Shown: positions 1 through 7,611 of the stretch, one piece after another
Layout: each line of letters opens with the position of its first letter
How positions within the stretch are numbered: the stretch's first letter is position 1
Source: Nautiliaceae bacterium
Lineage (GTDB): Bacteria; Campylobacterota; Campylobacteria; Campylobacterales; Nautiliaceae
Direction: 5' to 3'
NCBI GenBank assembly: GCA_027062285.1
Contig: JAMOTL010000008.1
Coordinates: forward strand, 1-42,078
Length of the DNA: 42,078 nucleotides
The notes under the pieces: model-generated
The model's database searches: none
What the model was told of the DNA's origin: nothing
What the model saw: the letters and a program-made list of their open reading frames with translations, nothing else
Program-made: the position numbers and the translations under genes

Positions 1-102
1 AGGGGAAACACCCTGAACCATTTCGAACCAGGAAGTTAAGCCCTACAGCGCTGATGATACTGCTTCCTTACGGAAGTGGGAAAGTAGGTCCCTGCTACGC
101 TT
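1..102 (+). rRNA. rrf: 5S ribosomal RNA, 5' end outside the window
   Basis: The stretch carries the conserved 5S core: a C-rich arm, the CGAAC loop followed by the GAAGTTAAGCC block at about 26-42, then a hairpin (CTTCC/GGAAG at about 63-76) and the AAAGTAGG segment at about 81-88. Compared with a typical 5S of about 117-120 bases, some 18-20 bases are missing at the 5' end, so the window opens inside the gene. The 3' end is set where helix I should finish; it may be off by a few bases. It is probably the last gene of an rRNA operon whose 16S and 23S lie upstream. Confidence 0.93.
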
Positions 103-508
103 ATCAGTGAATATCTTTTAAAGCCACATTTACAATGTGTCTGGCGCTAAGCGTTTATCCTTCTTGATTGTTTCTGTTCTTTATCTTGCTTCAAATCTTA
201 ATTATCTACTCATCTATATCTAAAATAATTCTTTTTATCTTAAATCTTATTCGTTCTTATATTGTCTTTTTATTCTCGGCTTATTGTATGTTTTTATCTT
301 CTCTTATATATTCCGTTTATTTGTATTAATTATATGTGATAAGTGATTTGTAGGGACTTTATTTTTATTATTAATCTTTATTTTTATTTTCGTATTTGAT
401 AATAATCTTTCTATTCTTTTCTAATTATTAAATTTATAAACTAATAGTGATTTTTATTATTTTCCACATGATGCTTATCTTCGATTAAATAAATAGTTCA
501 AAAATGAA
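103..508. other. gene-free AT-rich stretch after the rRNA operon
   Basis: I see no credible open reading frame on either strand. A 6-bp hairpin (CACATT 125-130 / AATGTG 134-139) and a GC-richer knot at about 143-153 lie just after 5S and could take part in rRNA 3' processing or termination, but no canonical terminator is visible. The rest is T/pyrimidine-rich on the plus strand, with the heptamer TTATCTT recurring (about 181, 234, 294, 475). It may simply be degenerate spacer DNA. Confidence 0.5.
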
Positions 509-973
509 TTAATTATAAATATTATTGTTATCTTTTAGTTCTTTTAATTTTATTTCCTTATATTTATCTTCATAATATTTCTTTAAGTTCTCATCCATAC
601 TTTTTCTTGCTGAACTAAATCCTATTATCATTCCGTTGTCATGATATATAGGTGTTATAAACGCCTCTACCCAATAATATCTGCCGTCTTTTATTAAATT
701 CTTAATAACTCCGTTCCAAGCTTTTCCATTTAATGCTGTATCCCACATTTCTTTAAATATTATTTTCGGCATATCAGGGTGTCTTATGATATTATGCGGT
801 TTACCTAACATTTCTCCTTTTTTATAACCTGAAAGTTTTCTAAAGACAGAATTTGTGTAGGTAATAATTCCTCTTATGTCTGTTTGTGATATTACTGGCC
901 TATTTGATGGATTTACCTCTTCGAAGTTTACTTCTTCATTAATTAATTTTTTATTAAACGATTTGTTTGACAT
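509..973 (-). CDS. CetB/Aer-type PAS domain protein (energy-taxis sensor)
   Basis: A 154-residue soluble protein that is essentially one PAS domain (about residues 25-130). It carries the Aer/CetB-class signature: an NIIRHPDMP motif near residues 61-69 and a KDGRYYWVEAF strand near 96-106. In Aer this region surrounds the FAD. In Campylobacter, CetB is a stand-alone PAS protein of similar size that senses redox state and signals through the separate membrane receptor CetA. There is no membrane segment and no output domain, so it must act through a partner; none is adjacent. The start is an ATG with an AAGG about 7 bases upstream. The gene stands alone between the rRNA and tRNA clusters. The PAS/flavin family is well supported; the CetB role is inferred from length and motif. 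Confidence 0.8.
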   Translation of the reverse strand: MSNKSFNKKLINEEVNFEEVNPSNRPVISQTDIRGIITYTNSVFRKLSGYKKGEMLGKPHNIIRHPDMPKIIFKEMWDTALNGKAWNGVIKNLIKDGRYYWVEAFITPIYHDNGMIIGFSSARKSMDENLKKYYEDKYKEIKLKELKDNNNIYN

Positions 974-1062
974 TTAAAGCCTTTTTTATAAATTTATTTA
1001 TTTTAGATTATTAATATGACATATAAATTACATAAAATATAAAAAATTTATATAAATATTTC

Positions 1063-1091
1063 TTGACATTGTGTTATATTTTTCCTATAAT
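1063..1091 (+). promoter_or_regulatory. consensus sigma-70 promoter of the tRNA cluster
   Basis: TTGACA at 1063-1068 and TATAAT at 1086-1091 are separated by exactly 17 bases: a perfect consensus. A very AT-rich stretch just upstream (about 1015-1060) could act as an UP element. The start site should fall near 1098, giving a short leader with a 6-bp hairpin (CACAAC 1100-1105 / GTTGTG 1111-1116) before the first tRNA at 1124. Confidence 0.9.
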
Positions 1092-1123
1092 TTCACCCAC
1101 ACAACGACAAGTTGTGAGAAAAA

Positions 1124-1199
1124 GACCCGTTAGCTCAGTCGGTAGAGCATCTGCCTTTTAAGCAGAGGGCCGCTGGTTCGAATCCAGCACGGGTCACCA
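1124..1199 (+). tRNA. tRNA-Lys (UUU)
   Basis: Full cloverleaf. The acceptor stem GACCCGT pairs with ACGGGTC, the anticodon loop CTTTTAA sits on stem TCTGC/GCAGA, and the T-arm holds GTTCGAATC. The 3' CCA is encoded. The anticodon is TTT. It is first of four tRNAs behind the consensus promoter. Confidence 0.97.
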
Positions 1200-1202
1200 T
1201 TT

Positions 1203-1278
1203 GTCCCCATCGTCTAGTGGTCTAGGATACCGCCCTTTCACGGCGGCGACACGGGTTCGAATCCCGTTGGGGACGCCA
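1203..1278 (+). tRNA. tRNA-Glu (UUC)
   Basis: Acceptor stem GTCCCCA pairs with TGGGGAC, anticodon stem CCGCC/GGCGG holds loop CTTTCAC (anticodon TTC), and CCA is encoded. It starts three bases after tRNA-Lys, so the two are processed from one transcript. Confidence 0.97.
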
Positions 1279-1299
1279 ATTAAAAATCCTAGACAAAAA

Positions 1300-1375
1300 G
1301 GTCGCTTAGCTCAGTTGGGAGAGCACCAGCCTTACAAGCTGGGGGTCGCAGGTTCGAGCCCTGCAGCGACCACCA
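1300..1375 (+). tRNA. tRNA-Val (UAC)
   Basis: Acceptor stem GGTCGCT pairs with AGCGACC, anticodon stem CCAGC/GCTGG holds loop CTTACAA (anticodon TAC), and CCA is encoded. It lies 21 bases after tRNA-Glu. Confidence 0.97.
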
Positions 1376-1391
1376 TCTACAATGCCAATTT

Positions 1392-1468
<77 letters not shown>

Positions 1469-1564
1469 TTTAAATTTTCAATAAAAGCTCTCTGACCCCC
1501 TAATATTAAAAACAAAATCATTTATTTTTTTGTTATTATTTTAAAAACAATTAAGGCTTAATAT

Positions 1565-2170
1565 TTGAACGATTTAGATAAAATAATTATTTGTAACAGA
1601 TGTCAAACACCTCATATAAAAAAGAATATAACAAACGATGAAATAGCTATATGTAATATTTGTGGAAATGTTTTATATAAAAAATATAATAACCTGCTGT
1701 TAAAATTATTTTCTTTTTCTTTAAGTGCTTTCATATTTTTTTTTATAGCTAATTTGTTTCCTGTTATTGGTATAGATATAGCAGGATACAATGGAGAACT
1801 CAGAATAATAGAAACTATATTTTTTTTATTTAATAACGGATATGTATTTTTGTCTTTTTTTACTTTAATGACTATTGTAATTTTTCCATTGATGTTAATT
1901 TCTGCAACTTTTATGTTTTCTCTTCTTAGAATTTTTAAAATAAAGTCTAAATTTTCAAAAGAGCTGCTTGTTTTAATTACTATTCTTAGAGAATTTGTAT
2001 ATATTGATATATTTTTTGTAGCTATATTAGTTTCTTTGGTGAAAATATTTGAATATGGTTATATCTTATTAGGTGTAGGTTTTGTAAGTTTGGCAATTTT
2101 GTTTGTTTTAATGATCTATATGTACAGATACATAAACATTTCGGCTTACTGGGAGCTATTGGATGTATAA
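1565..2170 (+). CDS. PqiA-type membrane protein, N-terminal half (split PqiA)
   Basis: A 201-residue protein equal to one PqiA domain. A cytosolic zinc ribbon comes first (CNRC near residues 10-13, CNIC near 30-33). About four membrane helices follow, with the family's ANLFPVIGI turn around residues 62-70. PqiA is the inner-membrane partner of the MCE protein PqiB in a trans-envelope lipid-transport system. In E. coli one ~417-residue PqiA holds two such domains; here each domain is its own gene and the next frame overlaps by 8 bases. The start is TTG, preceded by TTAAGG about 10 bases upstream; no ATG is suitably placed. The gene appears to open the pqi operon. Family confident; lipid transport is by analogy. 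Confidence 0.87.
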   Translation: MNDLDKIIICNRCQTPHIKKNITNDEIAICNICGNVLYKKYNNLLLKLFSFSLSAFIFFFIANLFPVIGIDIAGYNGELRIIETIFFLFNNGYVFLSFFTLMTIVIFPLMLISATFMFSLLRIFKIKSKFSKELLVLITILREFVYIDIFFVAILVSLVKIFEYGYILLGVGFVSLAILFVLMIYMYRYINISAYWELLDV

Positions 2171-2744
2171 AAGATGTCATCATTGTGGTGCTACTAATTT
2201 AAATAATGTTAAAAAATGTAGGAGATGCGGATTAAGCTTGGAAGGCAATAATAATTTGGCTCTTGCTTTTGCTATTTCTGGTTTGATATTTTATATTCCT
2301 GCTAATTTATTCCCAATACTTCAAACAAATAAATTTTTTAAAAGTACGACAAATACGATAATTGATGGAATATTTGTTTTGTGGCAAAAAGGAGATTATC
2401 CGATTGCTATAATAGTATTTTTGGCTTCAGTTCTTATACCGGTGCTTAAATTTATTATTATTTTTTATTTAATATATTCTGTAAAAAAAAGAAATTGTAG
2501 ATTCTTAAGACTAAAAGAAAAATTATATAAATTTATAGAACTTACCGGTCATTGGTCATTGCTGGATGTCTTTGTGGTTGTTGTTTTAAGCGGTCTTATA
2601 CACTCACAAAGTATTTCGGTAATTCCGCGAGAAGGTGCGTTGTATTTCTTGATAATGGTAATTTTTACGGTTTTTAGTGTGATTAGTTTAGATATTACAG
2701 AATTAGGAGAGTATTGTGGACGATATAGTAGAAGTAAAAATTAA
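2163..2744 (+). CDS. PqiA-type membrane protein, C-terminal half (split PqiA)
   Basis: A 193-residue second PqiA domain. The zinc ribbon (CHHC near residues 5-8, CRRC near 19-22) precedes about four membrane helices with a PANLFPILQ turn near residues 46-54. A GHWSLLDVFVVVVLSG segment near 128-143 matches the family's conserved helix start. It starts inside the last codons of the preceding gene and its own end overlaps pqiB by 29 bases, so all three should be translationally coupled. It probably pairs with the upstream half to rebuild the two-domain arrangement. Whether the two-gene state is ancestral or a fission cannot be told from this sequence. Confidence 0.88.
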   Translation: MYKRCHHCGATNLNNVKKCRRCGLSLEGNNNLALAFAISGLIFYIPANLFPILQTNKFFKSTTNTIIDGIFVLWQKGDYPIAIIVFLASVLIPVLKFIIIFYLIYSVKKRNCRFLRLKEKLYKFIELTGHWSLLDVFVVVVLSGLIHSQSISVIPREGALYFLIMVIFTVFSVISLDITELGEYCGRYSRSKN

Positions 2745-4266
2745 GAAAAAAGAGATAAATTTTATTGTTTGGGCTTTGCCTATTATTTCACTTGTGATTG
2801 GAGGATGGCTTTTATATAAATATTATTCTTCTTTAGGTCCTTTAATTGAAATATATTTTAAAAACAGCGGAGGACTTGAGCCAAAAAAATCCTTTGTAAG
2901 ATTTCGTGATGTAAAAGTAGGGGTGGTAGAGGATGTGTTACTTTTAAAAAAAGGTGTTTTGGTAAGAGTAAGAATGCATAAAGATGCTGAACCCTTTTTA
3001 AATGAAACGACTAAATTTTGGATAGTAAAACCAACTGTAGAAATAGGGAAAATAAAAGGACTTGAAGCATTAATTACGGGTCCGTATATACAAATGTATG
3101 CAAAAGAGAATAAATTTACAAAAAGAAAATTTACAGGACTTGACGAACCGCCATTGGATAGCGATATCCTTAATGGAAAAATCATTAAATTAATTGCCGA
3201 AAAATCTTACGGTTTAAAAGATAAGATGCCTGTTTATTTCAAAGAGATTAAAGTCGGAAGCATAAGGAAGGTGGAGTTAAATTCTTCAAAGGTAAATATT
3301 TATATTTCAATAAAAAAAGAATATGCTAAATATATAAATGATTCGACAAGATTTTGGAATATAAGAGGACTAGATATAAATTTTGATAAAGATAATTTAA
3401 GAATGGAAATTCCCGGTATTTCTCAGCTGTTAATCGGAGGAATTGAGTTTGATACACTTGAGACGGGATCTTCTCTAACTAAAAAATATTTTATATTGTA
3501 TCCTAGCAGAAATGATGCTTTTGATAATAAATTAGGAGGAGATACAAAATATATAGATGTAATTATAAAAATAAAAGATAATAAAAACGGTCTTTTGAGA
3601 GTTGGAAATCCTTTAATATATAGAAAATTTAAAGTAGGATATATTAATTATCTAAATTCTAAATTAGATTTGAATAGTCTAAGTATATTAACGGAATGTA
3701 ATGCAAAACTTGATGTTTCTGCTTTTGGAGGTGAAGAAGGTTTCAAATATGCTTTAAAAAGAGGTTTAAAAGCAATAATTGTAAAAAACAATCCTATTTT
3801 TGATAATGTAAAAATTAAACTTGTCTTTAAAGGAAAAGGCAATGTCGAAATAATTAACGGTAAGTATTTAATTCCGGTAATAAAAGTAAAAGAAGAAAGT
3901 ATTGTTGAAAAACTTAATAAGATATTGGATAAACTTTCAAAAATAGATTATGAAAATAATATAAACAGTATAGGTAAATTTTTTAATGATACCAATAATA
4001 AATTAGGCACCCTTTTAAATACTGCGTCTAAAACACTAACTTCGTTAAACACGATACTTGAAAATAACGAAACAAAAGAGATTCCAAAAAATTTGAATAA
4101 TGCTTTAAAAAATATAAATAATCTCACAAAAGGGTATTCAAAAGACTCTATTTTTTATATTAAATTAAATAAACTTTTAAATGATACACATAAAAGTATT
4201 AAACTGTTTCAAAAAATAGAAAAGAAAATAGATAATAAGCCAAATGCGCTGATTTTTGGAGAATAA
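2716..4266 (+). CDS. pqiB: PqiB, MCE-domain lipid transport protein
   Basis: A 516-residue protein with one N-terminal membrane helix (about 14-36) and a periplasmic part holding three MCE domains, starting near residues 42, 153 and 279. Each has the repeated pattern of a strand followed by VRFRDVKVGVV, VYFKEIKVGSI or IYRKFKVGYI. The C-terminal 120 residues are predicted helical, as in PqiB, where they form a needle-like coiled coil reaching the outer membrane. E. coli PqiB has 546 residues. The start is GTG with TAGGAG seven bases upstream, inside the end of the second pqiA gene. MCE proteins form hexameric rings that carry lipids between membranes; the substrate here is unknown. Confidence 0.92.
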   Translation: MDDIVEVKIKKKEINFIVWALPIISLVIGGWLLYKYYSSLGPLIEIYFKNSGGLEPKKSFVRFRDVKVGVVEDVLLLKKGVLVRVRMHKDAEPFLNETTKFWIVKPTVEIGKIKGLEALITGPYIQMYAKENKFTKRKFTGLDEPPLDSDILNGKIIKLIAEKSYGLKDKMPVYFKEIKVGSIRKVELNSSKVNIYISIKKEYAKYINDSTRFWNIRGLDINFDKDNLRMEIPGISQLLIGGIEFDTLETGSSLTKKYFILYPSRNDAFDNKLGGDTKYIDVIIKIKDNKNGLLRVGNPLIYRKFKVGYINYLNSKLDLNSLSILTECNAKLDVSAFGGEEGFKYALKRGLKAIIVKNNPIFDNVKIKLVFKGKGNVEIINGKYLIPVIKVKEESIVEKLNKILDKLSKIDYENNINSIGKFFNDTNNKLGTLLNTASKTLTSLNTILENNETKEIPKNLNNALKNINNLTKGYSKDSIFYIKLNKLLNDTHKSIKLFQKIEKKIDNKPNALIFGE

Positions 4267-4268
4267 AA

Positions 4269-4778
4269 ATGAAAAAGTTATTTATTGTATCTTGTTTGCT
4301 TATTTTTTGGGGTTGTTCACAAAAAAGTTATTTATATTGGAAGAATGATTTTAAAAATAAATACAAAACCGATAAGAAAATAGGTATTAATGTCGAGGTA
4401 CCTGAATATTTATATTCAGGTAAGCTTGTAGCTAAGAAAAATAATAAATTGATACTGCTTAAAACTGAAATAAACCAAATTCCCGATGATTTTTTTACTG
4501 GTTATTTAGTTGATTCTTTGAGTGTTTTAGCAGGAGATTATAATATAAAATCATATCCTTGGGAATTTCAAAATAATAAACCTCAAAAAATTTATATTGT
4601 AAAAATAAAAGATTATTTTATAGATTTTGATAATAAAAAAGTGGTTTTAATAGGTAAAATTAATAATAAAAATTTTAATATTATAAAACGATATAAAAAA
4701 GATTATTTAGGAGCTTATAAAAAAGTATATGATGAATTAGTGTTAAAAATTTTTAAAGATATTAAGGAGGAAGAATGA
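4269..4778 (+). CDS. pqiC: PqiC-like outer-membrane lipoprotein
   Basis: A 169-residue lipoprotein with a type II signal and lipobox near residues 12-16 (IFWGC, lipidated Cys16), followed by a PqiC/ABC-transport auxiliary (DUF330-type) fold: a short strand with GKLVAKKNNKLILLKT, then PDDFF. In E. coli PqiC anchors the PqiB needle at the outer membrane. It follows pqiB after two bases and its stop overlaps the next start by 4 bases (ATGA). Sequence similarity in this family is low, so the call leans on position, length and lipobox as well as the fold pattern. Confidence 0.8.
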   Translation: MKKLFIVSCLLIFWGCSQKSYLYWKNDFKNKYKTDKKIGINVEVPEYLYSGKLVAKKNNKLILLKTEINQIPDDFFTGYLVDSLSVLAGDYNIKSYPWEFQNNKPQKIYIVKIKDYFIDFDNKKVVLIGKINNKNFNIIKRYKKDYLGAYKKVYDELVLKIFKDIKEEE

Positions 4779-5206
4779 AAAAAATATTAATAATTTTAGT
4801 TTCGTTTTTTATTTTTACCGGCTGTACCCAGTTGTATAACTCAAATGAAGTGGCTTTAAGTGATGTTAATACAGAGCTAACGTATCAAGAAGGCATTGTT
4901 GAAGATGTTAAAAATATTGTTTTAAAAGATGACGGTAGCGGAACAGTTATAGGGGCTTATACAGGTACAGTGCTTGGGAGTATGTTTGGTGAAGGAAAGG
5001 GAAATACAATTTCTACTCTTCTTGGAGGACTGGCCGGAGCATTTGTGGGTTATGAAGCAGATAAGGCAAATGCACAGGAATTGTTTATAAGATTGGATGA
5101 CGGTAGAAAACTTGTAGTAGTGGTAAAGGGAATAAATATTCAAAAAGGGGATAAAATTAGACTTGTTAAAAGAGGAAATAAAATAGTAAGAGTAGAAAAA
5201 ATTTAA
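4775..5206 (+). CDS. glycine-zipper (SlyB/17-kDa antigen-like) lipoprotein
   Basis: A 143-residue protein. The lipobox FTGC ends at Cys17. A glycine-zipper hairpin spans roughly residues 53-93, with G spaced every three to four residues (GTVIGAYTGTVLGSMFGEG...GGLAGAFVGYEAD). A small beta domain near 100-143 ends in KIRLVKRGNKIVRVEKI. This is the Rick_17kDa_Anti/SlyB architecture, an outer-membrane lipoprotein whose zipper packs in or against the membrane. The 4-base overlap with pqiC and a preceding AAGGAGGAAG make it a member of the pqi operon, suggesting a role in the same envelope system; that link is inference. Confidence 0.82.
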   Translation: MKKILIILVSFFIFTGCTQLYNSNEVALSDVNTELTYQEGIVEDVKNIVLKDDGSGTVIGAYTGTVLGSMFGEGKGNTISTLLGGLAGAFVGYEADKANAQELFIRLDDGRKLVVVVKGINIQKGDKIRLVKRGNKIVRVEKI

Positions 5207-5238
5207 TAAAATTTAAAAAAATGTCGATTTAAAATTAA

Positions 5239-5259
5239 ATAAAACTTTTTTAGTTTTAT
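5239..5259 (+). terminator. AT-only hairpin after the pqi operon
   Basis: ATAAAACT (5239-5246) and AGTTTTAT (5252-5259) form an 8-bp stem with a five-T loop, 33 bases after the last pqi gene. It has one GC pair and no long T tail, so it would be a weak terminator at best. Confidence 0.35.
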
Positions 5260-5328
5260 CTTTACAATCTATGTAAAATTTGTGTAAAATTTTAGTATCA
5301 AGTATTTTGAAGTGTCAGAGGAGGTAAA

Positions 5329-6072
5329 ATGGCAAGAAAACCTAGAGTAAACGATCCCGGATTTTATCATATAGTAAACAGAGGTGTAAATGAAAGTGTT
5401 GTTTTTAATGAAAAAGAAGATTATTTTAAATTTATGGAATTGATGCTTAAAACTAAATTTGATTATAAAATAACTTTTCATGCTTTTACGATATTACCTA
5501 CACATTATCATATTCTTATTGAAACACATCTTCCTAATATTTCTGAAGCTATGAGATTTCTAAATAGTGCTTATGCGGCGTGGTATAACTATAAAACCGG
5601 AAGAATCGGGCATTTATGGAAAGGCAGATTTGAGAGTTATATGCTTTTTGATGAAGATCATTTTTGGAAAGTTGTTAAATATATAGAAAGAAATGCGGTT
5701 GCTTTAGGACTTGTAGATGATGTAACAAAATGGGAATATCAGTCACTTGCTCTCAGACTTAAAAAAACGAAATTTTTTGAAATTATTGACGACAGTAAAA
5801 TATTAACCAAACCGCTTGATGAATATATTGAATGGCTTAGAAAACCTCTTGAAAAATTTGAACTTGAAGAAATTTATAAAGAACCGAAAATTATCAAAGA
5901 TGAAGACGGAAATATAAAAGTTATTAGAAAAAAATTAAGTGACTTTTTTGCTGAATACGAAGATAAAAAAGAGGCTATCAAAGCGGCTAAAGCAAACGGA
6001 TATAAATATTCAGAAATTGCGAGATATTTAGGAGTGTCTAACGCTTATGTAAGTAAGCTTGCTAAAAGTTAA
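5329..6072 (+). CDS. REP-associated tyrosine transposase (Y1/HUH, IS200-like)
   Basis: A 247-residue RAYT. Residues 14-130 form the Y1_Tnp fold: an YHIVNRGVN strand near 13-21, the HUH metal motif THYHILI near 63-69 (PTHYH rather than the commoner PNHYH), and the catalytic tyrosine in VVKYIERNAV near 116-125. A C-terminal helix-turn-helix ends the protein (GYKYSEIARYLGVSNAYVSK, about 224-243). Such enzymes act on single-stranded DNA and are usually domesticated, one copy per genome, linked to REP palindromes. The reading frame is intact with an AGAGGAGG ribosome site eight bases before ATG. I see no flanking terminal repeats or target duplication, so this is a resident gene rather than an obvious insertion sequence. 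Confidence 0.88.
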   Translation: MARKPRVNDPGFYHIVNRGVNESVVFNEKEDYFKFMELMLKTKFDYKITFHAFTILPTHYHILIETHLPNISEAMRFLNSAYAAWYNYKTGRIGHLWKGRFESYMLFDEDHFWKVVKYIERNAVALGLVDDVTKWEYQSLALRLKKTKFFEIIDDSKILTKPLDEYIEWLRKPLEKFELEEIYKEPKIIKDEDGNIKVIRKKLSDFFAEYEDKKEAIKAAKANGYKYSEIARYLGVSNAYVSKLAKS

Positions 6073-6098
6073 TCTCTCCAAAAAAGGAGAGATTTTTT
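6071..6098 (+). terminator. rho-independent terminator between RAYT and gap
   Basis: AATCTCTCC (6071-6079) pairs with GGAGAGATT (6086-6094), loop of six A, followed by a T run to 6098. It starts over the RAYT stop codon and runs into the stop codon of the convergent gap gene. On the minus strand the tail is only weakly T-rich, so it mainly serves plus-strand transcription. Confidence 0.85.
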
Positions 6099-7116
6099 AC
6101 ATTTTTGAAGCGATAAGCTCCGCTAATTCTAAAACTCTTCCGGCATATCCGAATTCATTATCATACCAAGCAAGAATTTTAGCTTTATTACCGTCGATTA
6201 CATTTGTAGTAAGTCCGTCGATGATACTTGAGTGAGGATTTCCTATTAAGTCGGTAGAAACAACTTCATCATAAGTAATTTCTAAAATTCCTTTTAATTG
6301 ATTATTCGCATAATCTTCAAAAGCTTTATTAATTTCTTCAGCTGTTGTGTTTTTCTTTAAAGTAACACTGATATCAGTAACGGCAACATCAGGTACAGGT
6401 ACTCTTAGAGCCATTGCGTGCATTTTACCGGCTAAATTAGGTATTACTTCAATAGTTGCTTTAGCAGCTCCGGTTGTTGTAGGAATAATATTAACCGCAG
6501 CGGCTCTTCCTCTTCTGTGTTTTCCAGGTTTTTTCTTATCTATTGTAACCTGACTTGAAGTATAAGCGTGAACGGTAGTAACTAAAGCACTCTCAACGCC
6601 AAATACTTCGTCTAAAACTTTCATGGCAGGTGCTAGTGAGTTTGTTGTACATGATGCGTTTGATACTACGTGGTGATTCTCAGGATCGTATTCTTCGTGG
6701 TTAACTCCAAGAACGAATGTTTTATCAACATTTTTTCCAGGTGCTGTGATAATTACTTTTTTTGCTCCGGCTTCTAAATGTTTTGCCGCATCGTCTCTTT
6801 GAGTAAATTTTCCAGTAGCTTCTATTACAATATCTACTCCCATTTCTTTCCAAGGAAGTTTGGCAGGGTCTCTTTCACTAACTATCTTTATTTCTTTTCC
6901 GTCGACTATTAAACTTTCATCGGTATATTTTACATCTACAGGAAATTTTCCATGTACAGAATCAAATTTAAGCATATAGGCCAAATCTTCAGGAGTTCCG
7001 CTTCCGCCGTTTGCTACAGTTATTTCAATGTTATCCGGTTTTTTTGTTACATAATGCCATAATACCATTTTCCCTATTCTACCAAGTCCGTTTATAGCCA
7101 CTTTAATTTTTGACAT
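6097..7116 (-). CDS. gap: glyceraldehyde-3-phosphate dehydrogenase, type I
   Basis: 339 residues, the usual length. The N-terminal NAD-binding Rossmann motif is INGLGRIGK (about 8-16). The active-site motif SNASCTTN has the catalytic Cys near residue 156, and the conserved catalytic His lies in TTVHAYTSSQ near residue 183. The closing WYDNEFGYAGRV is present. It interconverts glyceraldehyde-3-phosphate and 1,3-bisphosphoglycerate; in an autotroph the gluconeogenic direction is expected. The ATG start has AAAGGAG seven bases upstream. The gene is monocistronic here, divergent from rpsF and convergent with the RAYT gene. Confidence 0.97.
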   Translation of the reverse strand: MSKIKVAINGLGRIGKMVLWHYVTKKPDNIEITVANGGSGTPEDLAYMLKFDSVHGKFPVDVKYTDESLIVDGKEIKIVSERDPAKLPWKEMGVDIVIEATGKFTQRDDAAKHLEAGAKKVIITAPGKNVDKTFVLGVNHEEYDPENHHVVSNASCTTNSLAPAMKVLDEVFGVESALVTTVHAYTSSQVTIDKKKPGKHRRGRAAAVNIIPTTTGAAKATIEVIPNLAGKMHAMALRVPVPDVAVTDISVTLKKNTTAEEINKAFEDYANNQLKGILEITYDEVVSTDLIGNPHSSIIDGLTTNVIDGNKAKILAWYDNEFGYAGRVLELAELIASKM

Positions 7117-7136
7117 AATCTCTCCTTTTTTTAAGA

Positions 7137-7165
7137 ATTATACTACTTTTGGGGTTTTAAGACAA
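7137..7165 (-). promoter_or_regulatory. sigma-70 promoter of gap
   Basis: On the minus strand TTGTCT (7165-7160) and TATAAT (7142-7137) are 17 bases apart, about 20 bases upstream of the gap start codon. It lies back to back with the rpsF promoter: the two -35 boxes are only two bases apart, so polymerases could interfere with each other. Confidence 0.75.
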
Positions 7166-7167
7166 AT

Positions 7168-7196
7168 TTGTAAAAAAAAATAAATTATAGTATAAT
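7168..7196 (+). promoter_or_regulatory. sigma-70 promoter of rpsF-ssb-rpsR
   Basis: TTGTAA (7168-7173), 17 bases, then TATAAT (7191-7196). Transcription should start near 7203, leaving a leader of about 73 bases before rpsF. Confidence 0.82.
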
Positions 7197-7220
7197 AACG
7201 CCTCAAAAATTAAAAAAAAC

Positions 7221-7270
7221 GCCTCCTTGCTCCAAGCAAATGGACACTGGGGCTAAAAAGCCAAAAGGAG
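7221..7270 (+). promoter_or_regulatory. structured rpsF leader, possible S6:S18 autoregulatory element
   Basis: GCCTC (7221-7225) can pair with GGGGC (7249-7253), enclosing a hairpin TTGCT/AGCAA (7227-7231 and 7235-7239). Part of the 3' arm can instead form GGCT/AGCC (7251-7254 and 7259-7262), directly before the AAAAGGAG ribosome site. The two pairings are mutually exclusive. Ribosomal protein operons with rpsF and rpsR often carry a leader bound by the S6:S18 complex; membership of that family is inferred, not shown. Confidence 0.4.
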
Positions 7271-7275
7271 ATTTA

Positions 7276-7611
7276 ATGAGCTTAAGACATTATGAAACGA
7301 TGATTATCGTTAAGCCGACTCTTACAGATGAAGAAAAAGCGGCGATTATTGAAAACGTAAAAAAAATTATTAACGATTTCGGTGGAGAAGTAGTAGCGGT
7401 AGACAATATCGGTGTTAGAGAATTAGCATATCCTATCGAAAAATTCGAAAGAGGACATTATTATATAGTTTATTATAAAGCACCTGCTGAAGCTGTATTG
7501 GAACTTGAAAGACAATTAAGATACAACGAAGAAGTATTAAGATTTATGACAGTTAAATACGAAACTAAAAGAGATATTAAACGCTGGGAAGAGATGGCGA
7601 AAAATGTTTAA
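7276..7611 (+). CDS. rpsF: 30S ribosomal protein S6
   Basis: 111 residues opening MSLRHYETMIIVKPT, with a compact ferredoxin-like fold and the family's conserved IGVRELAYPI segment and RFMTVKYE strand. S6 binds 16S rRNA as a dimer with S18. An upstream in-frame ATG at 7240 lies inside the leader and has no ribosome site; the chosen ATG has AAAAGGAG five bases before it and matches the family N-terminus. It heads the conserved rpsF-ssb-rpsR operon and overlaps ssb by 8 bases. Confidence 0.96.
   Translation: MSLRHYETMIIVKPTLTDEEKAAIIENVKKIINDFGGEVVAVDNIGVRELAYPIEKFERGHYYIVYYKAPAEAVLELERQLRYNEEVLRFMTVKYETKRDIKRWEEMAKNV

Noticed and set aside
4004-4016. AGGCACCCTTTT inside pqiB as another copy of the hao/mod half-site
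   Set aside because: It is single, imperfect and inside a coding region; no second half-site 11 bp away.
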